NCBI RefSeq assembly: GCF_945952405.1
Contig: NZ_CAMFIA010000010.1
Location: 113,358-177,357 of the forward strand
DNA length: 64,000 nt
From: an uncultured Stenotrophomonas sp.
Lineage (GTDB): Bacteria > Pseudomonadota > Gammaproteobacteria > Xanthomonadales > Xanthomonadaceae
Direction of reading: 5' to 3'
Made by a program: the position numbers and the translations under genes. The notes below the pieces were generated by a model. It did not search any database, had not been told where the DNA came from, and worked only from the letters and a program-made list of their open reading frames with translations. Of the stretch, positions 28,635-36,855 are shown in pieces. How positions within the stretch are numbered: the stretch's first letter is position 1; the number at the start of each line of letters is the position of its first letter.

Positions 28635-28892
28635 ATGATCACCACCGAACCGCGCATGACCAACCTGTTCCTGCAGCTGGGCCTGGACGCCAGCGCCGAG
28701 GGCATCGCCCGCTTCATCCGTGAACACCAGCTGGCCACTGACGTGGAGGTGGTGGAGGCGCCGTACTGGAACGACGCCCAGCGCCAGTTCCTGTCCGAGT
28801 CGCTGCAGGCCGATGCAGCATGGAGCACCGTGGTCGACGAGCTGAACGAGTCGCTGCACGAAGATGCAGTGAAGGCGGCCACCGGGTTGTAA
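28635..28892 (+). CDS. DUF2789 family protein
   Basis: An 85-residue acidic protein starting MITTEPRMTNLFLQLGLDAS with a Shine-Dalgarno-like AGCAGGAACC. The pattern GIARFIREHQLATDVEVVEA, PYWNDAQRQFLSESLQADAA and WSTVVDELNESLHED matches DUF2789. It is the only plus-strand gene in the heme island, between hemO and the receptor. No function is known. Confidence 0.87.
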   Translation: MITTEPRMTNLFLQLGLDASAEGIARFIREHQLATDVEVVEAPYWNDAQRQFLSESLQADAAWSTVVDELNESLHEDAVKAATGL

Positions 28893-28911
28893 GAGCGTGC
28901 CGCCAGGCCAG

Positions 28912-29160
28912 GCGTGGATGGCAGGCCTGATCGGGTCGGAGCCCTTCCCGATGGGAAGGGATCCGACCCCGCCGCAGCCCCGCCAGCCGTAGATCCACGC
29001 CATGCGTGGATGGCAGGCCTGATCGGGTCAGAGCCCTTCCCGATGGGAAGGGATCCGACCCCGCCGCAGCCCCGCCAGCCGTAGATCCACGCCAGGCGTG
29101 GATGGCAGGCCTGATCGGGTCAGCGCCCTTGCCGATGGAAAGGGATCCGACCCCGCCGCC
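28912..29160. repeat. Three tandem copies of a 92-bp composite repeat
   Basis: Units start at 28912, 29004 and 29096 (period exactly 92). Each combines a GGGTCGGAGCCC / GGGATCCGACCC palindrome with a GTAGATCCACGCC SMAG palindrome. It lies between DUF2789 and the end of the HasR-like gene. Confidence 0.92.
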
Positions 29161-29174
29161 ATGCGCCGCTCCGA

Positions 29175-32093
29175 TCAATACCGCCAGGTCAGCGCCAGGC
29201 GCGCGGTGCGGCCCGGTGCCGGCATCACGCCCAGCGCCAGCGGATCCAGGTAGTAGCGGTCGGTCAGGTTGTCCACGCCCGCTTCCACCGACAGCTGGTC
29301 ATTGAAGCTCCAGCTGGCGAACAGGTCGACCAGGGTGTTCGGCCGGTACAGCTGCTGGATCGCCGACAGGCCGACGTTCCAGTCCTTGTCCAGCTTGCTG
29401 ATCGGGCCGGCGTTGTGGACCACGCGGGTGCCGAAGGTCAGGCGCTCGTCGAACAGGCGCGAGCCCAGGGTCAGGTTCACCATGTAGCGCGGCGGATTCT
29501 GCGTATTGGTGTAGGACCCCTCGAAGCCACCATCCACGCAGTCCGGCGTGTTGGCCAGCTCGTTGTTCCTGCGCTGCGCACCGTAGGCGCGACGCTCCGC
29601 AGCAATGTCCGGCGCGCAGGTCTTGGCCTTGAAGTAGTAGTGCGCGGACAGATCGGCAAACACCTTGCCGCTGTCATAGCTGGACTGGAACTCCATGCCC
29701 GACACCTTGAAGCGGTCGACGTTGCGGATCAGGCCCGCTGACAACGTGCGGTAGTCACGGGTGATCAGGTCGTCGATGCGGGTATCGAAGTAGGCCAGTT
29801 TCAGCGCCAGGCGATCGCCGGCGGTGAACAGGTCATGGTGGATGGTGCTGACGCCGATTTCCCAGCTGCGTGCGCGTTCCGGCTTCAGCTCACCCACCGG
29901 CTTGGCGGCGGTGAACAGGCCCAGCGTGGTCTCGAACAGGCTCGGCAGCTTGGTGCCCTCCGCATACTTCACGTAGACCATGGTGTCTTCGCTGAAACGG
30001 TAGGCGACACTGGCGGTCGGCGAGAACGCGGTGTCGCGGCGGCGGATCGGCTGCGACCAGGTCCAGCTGACCGGCACTTCCAGATCCTGCGCCTTGCCGG
30101 CGTCATAGAAGTTCCAGCCTGCGATGTCCGCCACCGTACCCTTCTTGTACGGCGAGGCCAGCAGCGAGGCCTGGGTGAAATTGCCGTTGGCGTCCGGATA
30201 CCAGTTCAGGAGCGCGATGCGCTTGGCGCGCCACGACGGCAGCGCCGGATTGCCGTTGAGCAGCTCGGTATAACGGTACTGGCCCTGCACCTCGTAGCCG
30301 TCGGGCGTGGCCAGGCGATTGCGGTCATGCACATCCACCCGGTTCCAGCGGCCACCGGCCAACAGCTCCCAATGCTCGTCGGGCTGCCATTTCAGCGAGG
30401 CCACGGCGCTGTATTCCTTGCGCTCGGCATTGCGCAGGAAGCGGTTGTTGACCAGGTCATCGTGCATCACCGGGCCCGAGCTGCCCGGTGCGATGTCTTC
30501 GTCGCTGTAGGACAGGCCGTAGTCGAGGGTGAATGCACCGGCCGCGGTGTCAAACTTCGAGGTGTTGCTGGCATCCAGGCCAAAGCGCTTCTGCCGCAGC
30601 GGATTACGGTAGGCGTCCTTGTAGCCGGGGTCGCCACTGAAGCTGGGCGCGTCGTACCACTCGGTGCGGCGGTCGAAGTACCAGGGGGTAATGCCGGTCA
30701 GGCTGTTGTACATCACGCTGTCGGTGTCGGTGTATGCAGCGTTGATGCGCAGGTCGACCAGCTCGCTGTCCGGGTTGAAGCGGTAGCGCAGGGTATAGCT
30801 GTCCATGTCGACATGGCCCGGGTCCCACTGCGGGATACGGTCGCGGTCGACGCGGATGATCTGCGAAGCCATGATCTCGCCGGCCGTGCCTTCGTAGCGA
30901 CGGTAGCCTGCCTCAAGCGTCTGCACGTCGTCGATGCGCCAGGTGCCCTTGAGCAGCGCCGACTTCGAGCGCGAGGAGGTGTTGAACACCTCGGTCCGCG
31001 GTGGATTCAGCGGCGCCAGCGTGCGCCGTGTCTGCGGGAAGTCGTCGTAGCCATGCCGACCGGAGAAATAGTTGCCGTTGTCGCGGTAGGCATAGGCGGC
31101 CACCAGGTCGAAGCGATCCCAATGCCCTGCCGCAGCGAGGTTGAAGAACTGGCTGCCGGTGGCGCTGCGATCGCTGCGCGGCACCGCGCTGTAGGCGGGC
31201 AGCGAGTTGGCGCTGGCGTTGGCCAGGCCACCCCGCACGCGCACGCCGAAATCGCGGCCTTCGCGCAGCACGTCGCCGATCTTCAGCGTTTCCATCTCGA
31301 CCACGCCACCGATGCCTCCGGAGGCATTGGCCTGCAGGCTCGGGCCCTTGGTGATGATCAGGCTGGAGATCAGGTCCGGGTCCAGGTAGGTGCGCTGCGA
31401 CTGCCCTGCATAACCACGGTAGGTGTCCATGCTGGACTGGCCACCATCGATGATCACCGGTACCCGGCCCTGGCCCTGGATGCCACGGATGTTGACGTCG
31501 AAACCGTTGCCCACGCGCGGATCACCGGCGGTGACACCCGCTACGCCCTTGACGATGTCGCCGTTGGAGGTGCCGCGGAAACGTTCCAGCTGGGTGCGGT
31601 TGAGCGTGGTGGTGGAGCCGACGCTGCGGTAGCTGTCGAGCAGGCGCGCCTCATCACTGTTCGCGCCGGCATCGACACGGTCGCCAGCCACGCTCAGCGT
31701 ATCGGTGACGATCACGCCAGCGTCGGCCTGCACCGGCGGTGCTGCCTCCAGGGTCACGGCGTCGGCGCTGACCCGGCGCACCGCCAGGCCACTGCCCTGC
31801 AACAGGTGCTGCAGGGCTTCGTTGGCCGACAGGCTGCCGTTGACCGCACGCGAGGTCACGCCGTGGGCCAGGGTCGCCGGATACACGACCTGCACGCCGG
31901 ACTGGCGCATGTAGCTGCGCAGCGCGTCGTCCAGCGGCTGCGCAGGAATGTCGAAGCGCTGCACGGCGGAATGGGCACTGCCGGCGTTCTGCGCCAGCAC
32001 GGACGGCGCCGCGCTGGCGAGGCCGGCCGCCAGCAGGGCGATGCACAGGCGGGACGGGCGCAGCGTGCGGCCCGGGCGATGGGAGTCGAACAT
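29175..32093 (-). CDS. HasR-like TonB-dependent heme/hemophore receptor with signalling domain
   Basis: A 972-residue outer-membrane receptor. Signal peptide (CIALLAAGLASAAPSVLAQN), an STN signalling domain at ~40-115 (RFDIPAQPLDDALRSYMRQS, SLSANEALQHLLQGSGLAVR), a plug (GDIVKGVAGVTAGDPRVGNG, then ANASGGIGGVVEMET) and a 22-strand barrel ending LALTWRY. The heme-receptor FRAP/NPNL boxes are only loosely kept (TKLPSLFETTLG ... ELKPERA). STN plus the upstream sigma/FecR pair shows transcriptional signalling. Heme as ligand is inferred mostly from hemO. Confidence 0.9.
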   Translation of the reverse strand: MFDSHRPGRTLRPSRLCIALLAAGLASAAPSVLAQNAGSAHSAVQRFDIPAQPLDDALRSYMRQSGVQVVYPATLAHGVTSRAVNGSLSANEALQHLLQGSGLAVRRVSADAVTLEAAPPVQADAGVIVTDTLSVAGDRVDAGANSDEARLLDSYRSVGSTTTLNRTQLERFRGTSNGDIVKGVAGVTAGDPRVGNGFDVNIRGIQGQGRVPVIIDGGQSSMDTYRGYAGQSQRTYLDPDLISSLIITKGPSLQANASGGIGGVVEMETLKIGDVLREGRDFGVRVRGGLANASANSLPAYSAVPRSDRSATGSQFFNLAAAGHWDRFDLVAAYAYRDNGNYFSGRHGYDDFPQTRRTLAPLNPPRTEVFNTSSRSKSALLKGTWRIDDVQTLEAGYRRYEGTAGEIMASQIIRVDRDRIPQWDPGHVDMDSYTLRYRFNPDSELVDLRINAAYTDTDSVMYNSLTGITPWYFDRRTEWYDAPSFSGDPGYKDAYRNPLRQKRFGLDASNTSKFDTAAGAFTLDYGLSYSDEDIAPGSSGPVMHDDLVNNRFLRNAERKEYSAVASLKWQPDEHWELLAGGRWNRVDVHDRNRLATPDGYEVQGQYRYTELLNGNPALPSWRAKRIALLNWYPDANGNFTQASLLASPYKKGTVADIAGWNFYDAGKAQDLEVPVSWTWSQPIRRRDTAFSPTASVAYRFSEDTMVYVKYAEGTKLPSLFETTLGLFTAAKPVGELKPERARSWEIGVSTIHHDLFTAGDRLALKLAYFDTRIDDLITRDYRTLSAGLIRNVDRFKVSGMEFQSSYDSGKVFADLSAHYYFKAKTCAPDIAAERRAYGAQRRNNELANTPDCVDGGFEGSYTNTQNPPRYMVNLTLGSRLFDERLTFGTRVVHNAGPISKLDKDWNVGLSAIQQLYRPNTLVDLFASWSFNDQLSVEAGVDNLTDRYYLDPLALGVMPAPGRTARLALTWRY

Positions 32094-32276
32094 GGGGAAA
32101 CCTGTCAGGTAATCGGTGCCGCAGGCGCGGCGTCATCCGCAACATGGGCGGACACGGCGACGTACGTGGCGGCGGCGGGTACGTTCGCGGGGTAAGACGA
32201 ATGGGAACGTGGCAACCCCAAGAGGAATGTGCGGTCGCGGTGCGCGCCGATCGTCGGCCGGCATATGGCAGAGGTG

Positions 32277-32334
32277 GGTGCCGACCGTGGGTCGGCACAC
32301 TGGGACGAGCATCCACGCATGGCGTGGATCTACT
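32277..32334. repeat. Palindrome pair downstream of the fecR-like gene
   Basis: A GGTGCCGACC/GGTCGGCAC hairpin (32277-32298) followed by a SMAG palindrome (32311-32334). The latter ends CTAC, and its GTAG supplies the TAG stop of the FecR-like gene. The rest of the 236-bp gap to the receptor start holds nothing else that I recognise. Confidence 0.8.
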
Positions 32335-33265
32335 GGTGGACGATGGCAACACCCAGCGGCAGGCGGGTCACCTGCAATCCTGCCGTGGCGGCCAGCGCAT
32401 CCAGCGCCTGTTCCGGCCGATCGATGCGCAATGCCGCACTCACCGCTGGCAGCCGCGACAGGTCACCACGCACGAACGTCGGGCCCGCGCGATAGCGGCC
32501 CACCCACTGCACGGCATCGGCGACGCTGGCCTGCTCCAGCAGCAGCTCGCCCTGCCGCCACGCGCCGACACTGTCTGCCGCTACATCCTCCAGCCGCGTC
32601 ACCCCGCTGTGCCCGCCATAGACCGCGCGCTGGCCCACCTGCAGATAGGTCCAGCCACCATCGGCCGGGCTGGCCACGCGCACCCGGCCCTGCCCGACCT
32701 GGGTTTCCACCTGGTCTTCGCCACGCGCGACGGTGAACGCCGTGGAGATGTCCTCGACCACGCCATTGCCGGCACGCACGCTGAAACGCCGCTGCGCATC
32801 CGGACTGACCTGGAACCAGGCACGCCCGCGCAGCAGCTCGATCTGGCGCGCATGCGCATCGAAGCGCACCGCAATCGCACTGTCCGCATCCAGCACCGCA
32901 CGGCTGCCGTCGGGCAGCTGCACGTCCTGCACGACGTGCGTGCTGCGATGATCGGCCTGCAGCCGCAGCCAGGCCTCTGGCCACACCACCAGCATGGCCA
33001 GTGCCGCGGCCATGGCCATGGCCCAGCGCAGCCGTCGCGGCCGGCGCGGCGCCGCAGGCCGGGCCTGCGGGCGCGGCCCGACACTGCGCCACAGCGTGCG
33101 CTCGTACTCGAAGGCTCGACGGTGGCCCGGCTGCTGCAGCCAGCGCTCGAACTCGTGCATGCGCGCATCGCTGAGCTCGCCCGAGGCCAGCCACGCGACC
33201 CAGCCCCGGGCCTGTTCGGCCAGGGCATCGTCATTGGCGGCGGGCAGCATGTTCGGCGGGCTCAT
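32330..33265 (-). CDS. FecR-family anti-sigma factor / signal transducer
   Basis: A 311-residue protein from ATG 33265 (a TTG eight codons earlier gives 319). Cytoplasmic N-terminus of the FecR type (QARGWVAWLASGELSDARMH, EFERWLQQPGHRRAFEYERT), one membrane helix (AMAMAAALAMLVVWPEAWLR) and a periplasmic FecR domain (TRLEDVAADSVGAWRQGELL). It would sense the STN domain of the receptor and control the adjacent sigma factor. The stop codon is donated by a SMAG repeat. Confidence 0.92.
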   Translation of the reverse strand: MSPPNMLPAANDDALAEQARGWVAWLASGELSDARMHEFERWLQQPGHRRAFEYERTLWRSVGPRPQARPAAPRRPRRLRWAMAMAAALAMLVVWPEAWLRLQADHRSTHVVQDVQLPDGSRAVLDADSAIAVRFDAHARQIELLRGRAWFQVSPDAQRRFSVRAGNGVVEDISTAFTVARGEDQVETQVGQGRVRVASPADGGWTYLQVGQRAVYGGHSGVTRLEDVAADSVGAWRQGELLLEQASVADAVQWVGRYRAGPTFVRGDLSRLPAVSAALRIDRPEQALDALAATAGLQVTRLPLGVAIVHQ

Positions 33266-33369
33266 CGGCTGGCGGACAGGCGCATTCAAGCGCGGGCGAA
33301 GGAACTAGACCGCATCCACGGTCCAGTGATCAAGACGTTTCAACGAGGCGCTGCCCCAAGGCGGGGCGA

Positions 33370-33870
33370 TCATCGACCGCTGCGGGCCCACGCCAGGCGT
33401 TGCAGCGCGGTGCGCACATGGTTCTCGACCGTGGTCACCGACACGCCAAGGCGACGTGCGATCTCGGCCTGGGTCAGGCCCTGCAGGCGGTTGAGCCGGA
33501 AGATCGTGCGGGTTGGCTCCGGCAGATGCCCCGCTGCGTCCAGCACCCGCTGCAACTCGTCCTGTGCCATGGCCTGCTCCTCGGTCGAGATCACCTCGTC
33601 CGGCCCCCACAGGTAGTGGTCGGCCAGCAGGCGGTTGCGCCGGGTCGATTCGCGGCCGTGGTCGGTGGCCAGGTTCGCGGCCAACCGGTACAGATAGGCC
33701 CTCGGATTGTCGATGGACTGGCTGTCATCAACCCCGCGCGCCTTGAACCACACGGCCTGGATCACGTCTTCGGCTCCGTTGTCGCCGCCGAGGATGCGCT
33801 GCACCCGGCGCAGCAGCGCAGGCCGCTCGCGGATCAGCAGTTCGGTGAGGGAAGCGGCATTGGAGGGCAT
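33370..33870 (-). CDS. ECF sigma factor (FecI/HasI type)
   Basis: A 166-residue ECF sigma factor: region 2 (RVQRILGGDNGAEDVIQAVW, AYLYRLAANLATDHGRES) and region 4 (RTIFRLNRLQGLTQAEIARR, LGVSVTTVENHVRTALQRLA). FecI-type sigma factors direct transcription of the linked receptor gene. A Fur-like palindrome lies 51 bp upstream of the start, so iron control of the sigma gene is likely. Confidence 0.94.
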   Translation of the reverse strand: MPSNAASLTELLIRERPALLRRVQRILGGDNGAEDVIQAVWFKARGVDDSQSIDNPRAYLYRLAANLATDHGRESTRRNRLLADHYLWGPDEVISTEEQAMAQDELQRVLDAAGHLPEPTRTIFRLNRLQGLTQAEIARRLGVSVTTVENHVRTALQRLAWARSGR

Positions 33871-33920
33871 GCGCGGAACCGGGACGACAGACGGGAGGCG
33901 CCGCGCATGCTACTCCGTTA

Positions 33921-33943
33921 ATGCGAATCAGTCACGTTCGCAT
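33921..33943 (-). promoter_or_regulatory. Fur-box-like palindrome upstream of the sigma gene
   Basis: ATGCGAA and TTCGCAT form an inverted repeat separated by 9 bases; on the minus strand it reads with CTGATTCGCATTAA, similar to xanthomonad Fur sites. It overlaps the end of the neighbouring gene. The assignment rests on similarity and position. Confidence 0.5.
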
Positions 33944-34416
33944 CAGTGGATGCAGCCGACCAAGCCGTCGTAGACGCTCTGCGACGTCCCCGGCAGCGGG
34001 TCATGCAATGGATCGCGGGCCGCCAGCGCGGCGTGCAAGGCCTCCACCGGCGTTCCCGGCTGCAGCGGCAATCGGCACAGCCAGGTCGGCTGCCGGACCA
34101 CGATCGCGCCGTCGGCCCGGGAAACCTGCAGATCACTGGCAGCGAAGGCCCACAGGCACTCGTGGACGGTGCCACGCGCCGCATCCACCGAACAACGAAG
34201 GCGCAGGGCGCGGATGTCGCTGTATTCGCCCTCGCAGAAGGTATCGCCGCAGATGGTGTCGAAGCCACGCTGCAGGCGCCCCTCCAGGGCAAAGAAGCGG
34301 TCCCAGTTGGCTTCCTGCTGCGGGTAGTCGATCAGATCCACGTAGGGGAAGGCCTGGACCGACGGCACGACCAGCAATGCACAGGACAGGCCGAATGACA
34401 GGGCGGATGCGTTCAT
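33943..34416 (-). CDS. Hypothetical secreted protein
   Basis: A 157-residue protein with a signal peptide (ASALSFGLSCALLVVPSVQA) and no recognised domain. The mature part has Cys at TICGDTFCEGEY, LRLRCSVDA, HECLW, WLCRLP and a terminal GCIH, suggesting a disulfide-bonded periplasmic protein. The start follows AAGGAGTCTGCGC. Divergent from ppa. The function is unknown. Confidence 0.7.
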   Translation of the reverse strand: MNASALSFGLSCALLVVPSVQAFPYVDLIDYPQQEANWDRFFALEGRLQRGFDTICGDTFCEGEYSDIRALRLRCSVDAARGTVHECLWAFAASDLQVSRADGAIVVRQPTWLCRLPLQPGTPVEALHAALAARDPLHDPLPGTSQSVYDGLVGCIH

Positions 34417-34601
34417 GCGCAGACTCCTTGGGTAGGTGGTTCCAGCCTGCGCTCCAGCGCCGCCCGAACCCATCGGTCAACCCCGGCCGGCTGCGTGGGG
34501 CCCTGCCCCGCAATGGCGTCAGCGCCCTCCCCTGCACAGCGCCCGGCAAAGGCATAAAATGGGGGGCTATCCGTCTATATCCCCCCACCTGGAGCACGAT
34601 C

Positions 34602-35138
34602 ATGGGCCTGGAACTCGTCTCGCCCGGCAAGAACCCGCCGGAAGAAATCAACGTCATCATCGAGATCCCGAAGGACTCGGAGCCGGTGAAGTACGAAGTG
34701 GACAAGGAAACCGGCGCGATCTTCGTCGACCGCATCCTCTCCACCCCGATGCGCTACCCGTGCAACTACGGCTACGTGCCGAGCACCCTGTGCGGCGACG
34801 GCGATCCGGCCGACGTGCTGGTGGTGCTGCCGCTGCCGCTGGTGCCGGGCTCGGTGGTGCGCTGCCGTCCGGTCGGCGTGCTGAAGATGAGCGATGAGGC
34901 AGGCAGCGACGAGAAGATCCTGGCCGTGCCGGTCTCGAAGATCTTCAGTGGCTACGCCCACGTCGAAGACATTGCCCAGGTGTCGAGCCACTGGCTGGAG
35001 CGTATCGGCCACTTCTTCGAGCACTACAAGGACCTGGAGAAGGGCAAGTGGGTCAAGCTGGACGGTTGGGGCGGCGCCGCTGAGGCCAAGCAGATCCTGA
35101 TCGAGGCGCACCAGCGCCATCTCGACAGCAAGGCCTGA
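34602..35138 (+). CDS. ppa: Inorganic pyrophosphatase (soluble, family I)
   Basis: A 178-residue family-I PPase starting MGLELVSPGKNPPEEINVII. Metal and phosphate ligands lie in KYEVDKETGAIFVDRIL, YPCNYGYVPSTLCGDGDPAD (the EYGYVP/DxDPxD equivalent) and LKMSDEAGSDEKILAVP. It hydrolyses PPi in the cytoplasm and so competes with the PPi-phosphofructokinase and the proton-pumping PPase for the same pool. A CATAAAAT segment just upstream may be its -10 region. Confidence 0.96.
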   Translation: MGLELVSPGKNPPEEINVIIEIPKDSEPVKYEVDKETGAIFVDRILSTPMRYPCNYGYVPSTLCGDGDPADVLVVLPLPLVPGSVVRCRPVGVLKMSDEAGSDEKILAVPVSKIFSGYAHVEDIAQVSSHWLERIGHFFEHYKDLEKGKWVKLDGWGGAAEAKQILIEAHQRHLDSKA

Positions 35139-35149
35139 GCCTGAACCGG

Positions 35150-35178
35150 ATCGCTCCGGCATGCCCTGCCGGAGCGAT
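35150..35178 (+). terminator. Hairpin after ppa
   Basis: Perfect 12-bp stem ATCGCTCCGGCA / TGCCGGAGCGAT with a 5-base loop; no T-run follows, so termination efficiency is uncertain. Confidence 0.55.
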
Positions 35179-35289
35179 GCGGGTCACGTTTCACGACGAC
35201 GGCACATCACTCTTGCTGTCGTATTAGGTAAATTGCGTCACTTCACACGTCGTCGACATCCATCGTCGAGACAGCCAGGGGAATGTGTC

Positions 35290-36411
35290 GTGCGTATTCT
35301 GCTTGTAGGGGATGCAGCCAGCCTGCCGGCTGAGCTGACCGAATTCATTGCCGATCTTGGGGAAGACTGGCAGCCGTTGACCGCCACCGATGGCCAGACC
35401 GCGATGACCGCGGTCGCCACCCAGGGCGTGGATGCGGTGATCGTCTGCCCGCAGCTGCCGGACCTCAATGCCACCACGCTGCTGGGCCAGATCCGGACCT
35501 TGCGCCCGGAAACCATCCGTATCGCGCTGGTCGATGCCCAGCATGGCAACCGGCCGCCGCCGGCCCGCCTGATCGGTGTTGCGCATCGCTTCCTGCCGCT
35601 GCCACTGGCGCCGGAAGTGCTGCTGGAAGCACTGACCAGCCTGGAAGAGCTGCGCGAGGTGCTGGACAGCCCGCGCCTGCGCGACGCCATCGGCCGCATC
35701 GAGAAGCTGCCCTCGCCGCCCCACCTGTACCTGAGCCTGACCCAGGCGCTGGAGCATGACGACGACGCCGACAGCGCCGACGTGGCCAAGCTGGTGGCGG
35801 CCGATCCGGCCATCGCGGCCAAGGTGCTGCAGCTGTCGAACTCGGCGTTCTTCAGCCAGGGCCGCACCATCGCCGACCTGCGCACCGCCGTGACCCGGCT
35901 GGGGCTGGCCACGCTGCGCGACCTGGTGCTGGCCAGCGAAGTGTTCTCGGCGCCGACACTGTCGACCGCCGAACGCAATTCGCTGCAGCAGCGTGCGCTG
36001 CTCGCCTCACGCCTGGCCGCACGCCTGCTGCCCGAATCCAGTGCCGAACTCGGCGCGACGGCCGCGCTGCTGGCCGATATCGGCCTGCTGTTGCCCGGCG
36101 TGCGCAACGAGCGCAGCGAGCCGTCGCTGGCCGGCGACACCCGTCCAGGCCACGCCGAAGCCGGTGCCTACCTGCTCGGCCTGTGGGGCCTGCCGATGCC
36201 GATCATCGAGGCGGTGGCGTTCCACCTGCAGCCGCAGCGTGCGAATACCCGCAGCTTCTGGGTGACCGGTGCGGTGCACGTGGCGCTGGCACTGGTCAAT
36301 GGCGACCCGGTGGATGAGGACTACCTGCAGCGTGCGGGCGTGCTCAACAAGCTGCCGCAGTGGCGTGAACACGCCAATGCGTTGATGGGCCTGGTACCCA
36401 GCGAGGCCTGA
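35290..36411 (+). CDS. HDOD domain protein with degenerate receiver domain
   Basis: A 373-residue protein from a GTG start with AGGGGAATGTGTC in front. Residues ~1-120 have the receiver fold pattern, but Cys53 stands where the phospho-acceptor Asp belongs (DAVIVCPQLPDL), and the conserved Lys is not evident. Residues ~135-330 are an HDOD domain (EKLPSPPHLYLSLTQALEHD, VLQLSNSAFFSQGRTIADLR, AVTRLGLATLRDLVLASEVF). HDOD proteins act in regulation, often of motility or virulence in xanthomonads. Signal input here cannot be Asp phosphorylation. Confidence 0.9.
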   Translation: MRILLVGDAASLPAELTEFIADLGEDWQPLTATDGQTAMTAVATQGVDAVIVCPQLPDLNATTLLGQIRTLRPETIRIALVDAQHGNRPPPARLIGVAHRFLPLPLAPEVLLEALTSLEELREVLDSPRLRDAIGRIEKLPSPPHLYLSLTQALEHDDDADSADVAKLVAADPAIAAKVLQLSNSAFFSQGRTIADLRTAVTRLGLATLRDLVLASEVFSAPTLSTAERNSLQQRALLASRLAARLLPESSAELGATAALLADIGLLLPGVRNERSEPSLAGDTRPGHAEAGAYLLGLWGLPMPIIEAVAFHLQPQRANTRSFWVTGAVHVALALVNGDPVDEDYLQRAGVLNKLPQWREHANALMGLVPSEA

Positions 36412-36434
36412 CAGCCACCGCTGCGGCACACGAT

Positions 36435-36462
36435 GAAGGCGCGTCCGCAGGGACGCGCCTTC
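36435..36462 (+). terminator. Hairpin after the HDOD gene
   Basis: Perfect 12-bp stem GAAGGCGCGTCC / GGACGCGCCTTC with a 4-base loop, between convergent genes. The T-tail is weak (GTTG). Confidence 0.6.
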
Positions 36463-36468
36463 GTTGCA

Positions 36469-36675
36469 TCAGGGCTGCGCGCAGTGGTCGTACACGCAGC
36501 GCTCGAACAGGACCTGGCAATAGGCCGCATCTTCGCCGGCCTTGATGCAGTTGCTGCGCACTTCGGCACAGTAGCGGCCGTTGGCACAGACCAGCGGGCC
36601 GGCCGAAACGCTGCCGGCCAGGCTCAGAAGGGCAAGAACCGCAGCAGCGAACATCCGTGGCGTTGCTTTGTTCAT
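36469..36675 (-). CDS. Small secreted Cys-rich protein
   Basis: A 68-residue protein with a signal peptide (MFAAAVLALLSLAGSVSA) and a ~43-residue mature chain with six Cys (LVCANGRYC, RSNCIKAG, YCQVLFERC and VYDHC). The start has GGAGAGCGCGGA in front, a good ribosome site. The spacing suggests a small disulfide-stabilised fold. No family is recognised. Confidence 0.72.
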   Translation of the reverse strand: MNKATPRMFAAAVLALLSLAGSVSAGPLVCANGRYCAEVRSNCIKAGEDAAYCQVLFERCVYDHCAQP

Positions 36676-36798
36676 TCCGCGCTCTCCATTGTCCGGGATG
36701 GACCCTTCGAACGTAGCAGCGGCTCAACCGCAGCAAACGTGAACTGCGTCGCCGAAACGCCGAATTCAGAATTTCCCGACCCTCGCGGCGGATAAACG

Positions 36799-36827
36799 CA
36801 AAAAGGGCGGGCCTTGCGGCCCGCCCT
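36799..36827 (-). terminator. Rho-independent terminator of the TonB receptor gene
   Basis: 10-bp stem AGGGCGGGCC / GGCCCGCCCT with a 4-base loop; on the minus strand it is followed by TTTTTGCG. It is 28 bp past the receptor stop. Confidence 0.88.
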
Positions 36828-36855
36828 CCCTGTATTGCCTTCAGGCTTCGATGGA

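Noticed and set aside
28912-29160. Possible CRISPR array (regular 92-bp spacing)
   Set aside because: The whole unit repeats, including the would-be spacers, and units are palindromic REP-type elements with no cas genes nearby.
29835-32195. Plus-strand open frame of ~786 codons
   Set aside because: Antisense to the HasR-like receptor, with no recognisable protein features; the receptor frame has a signal peptide, STN, plug and barrel.
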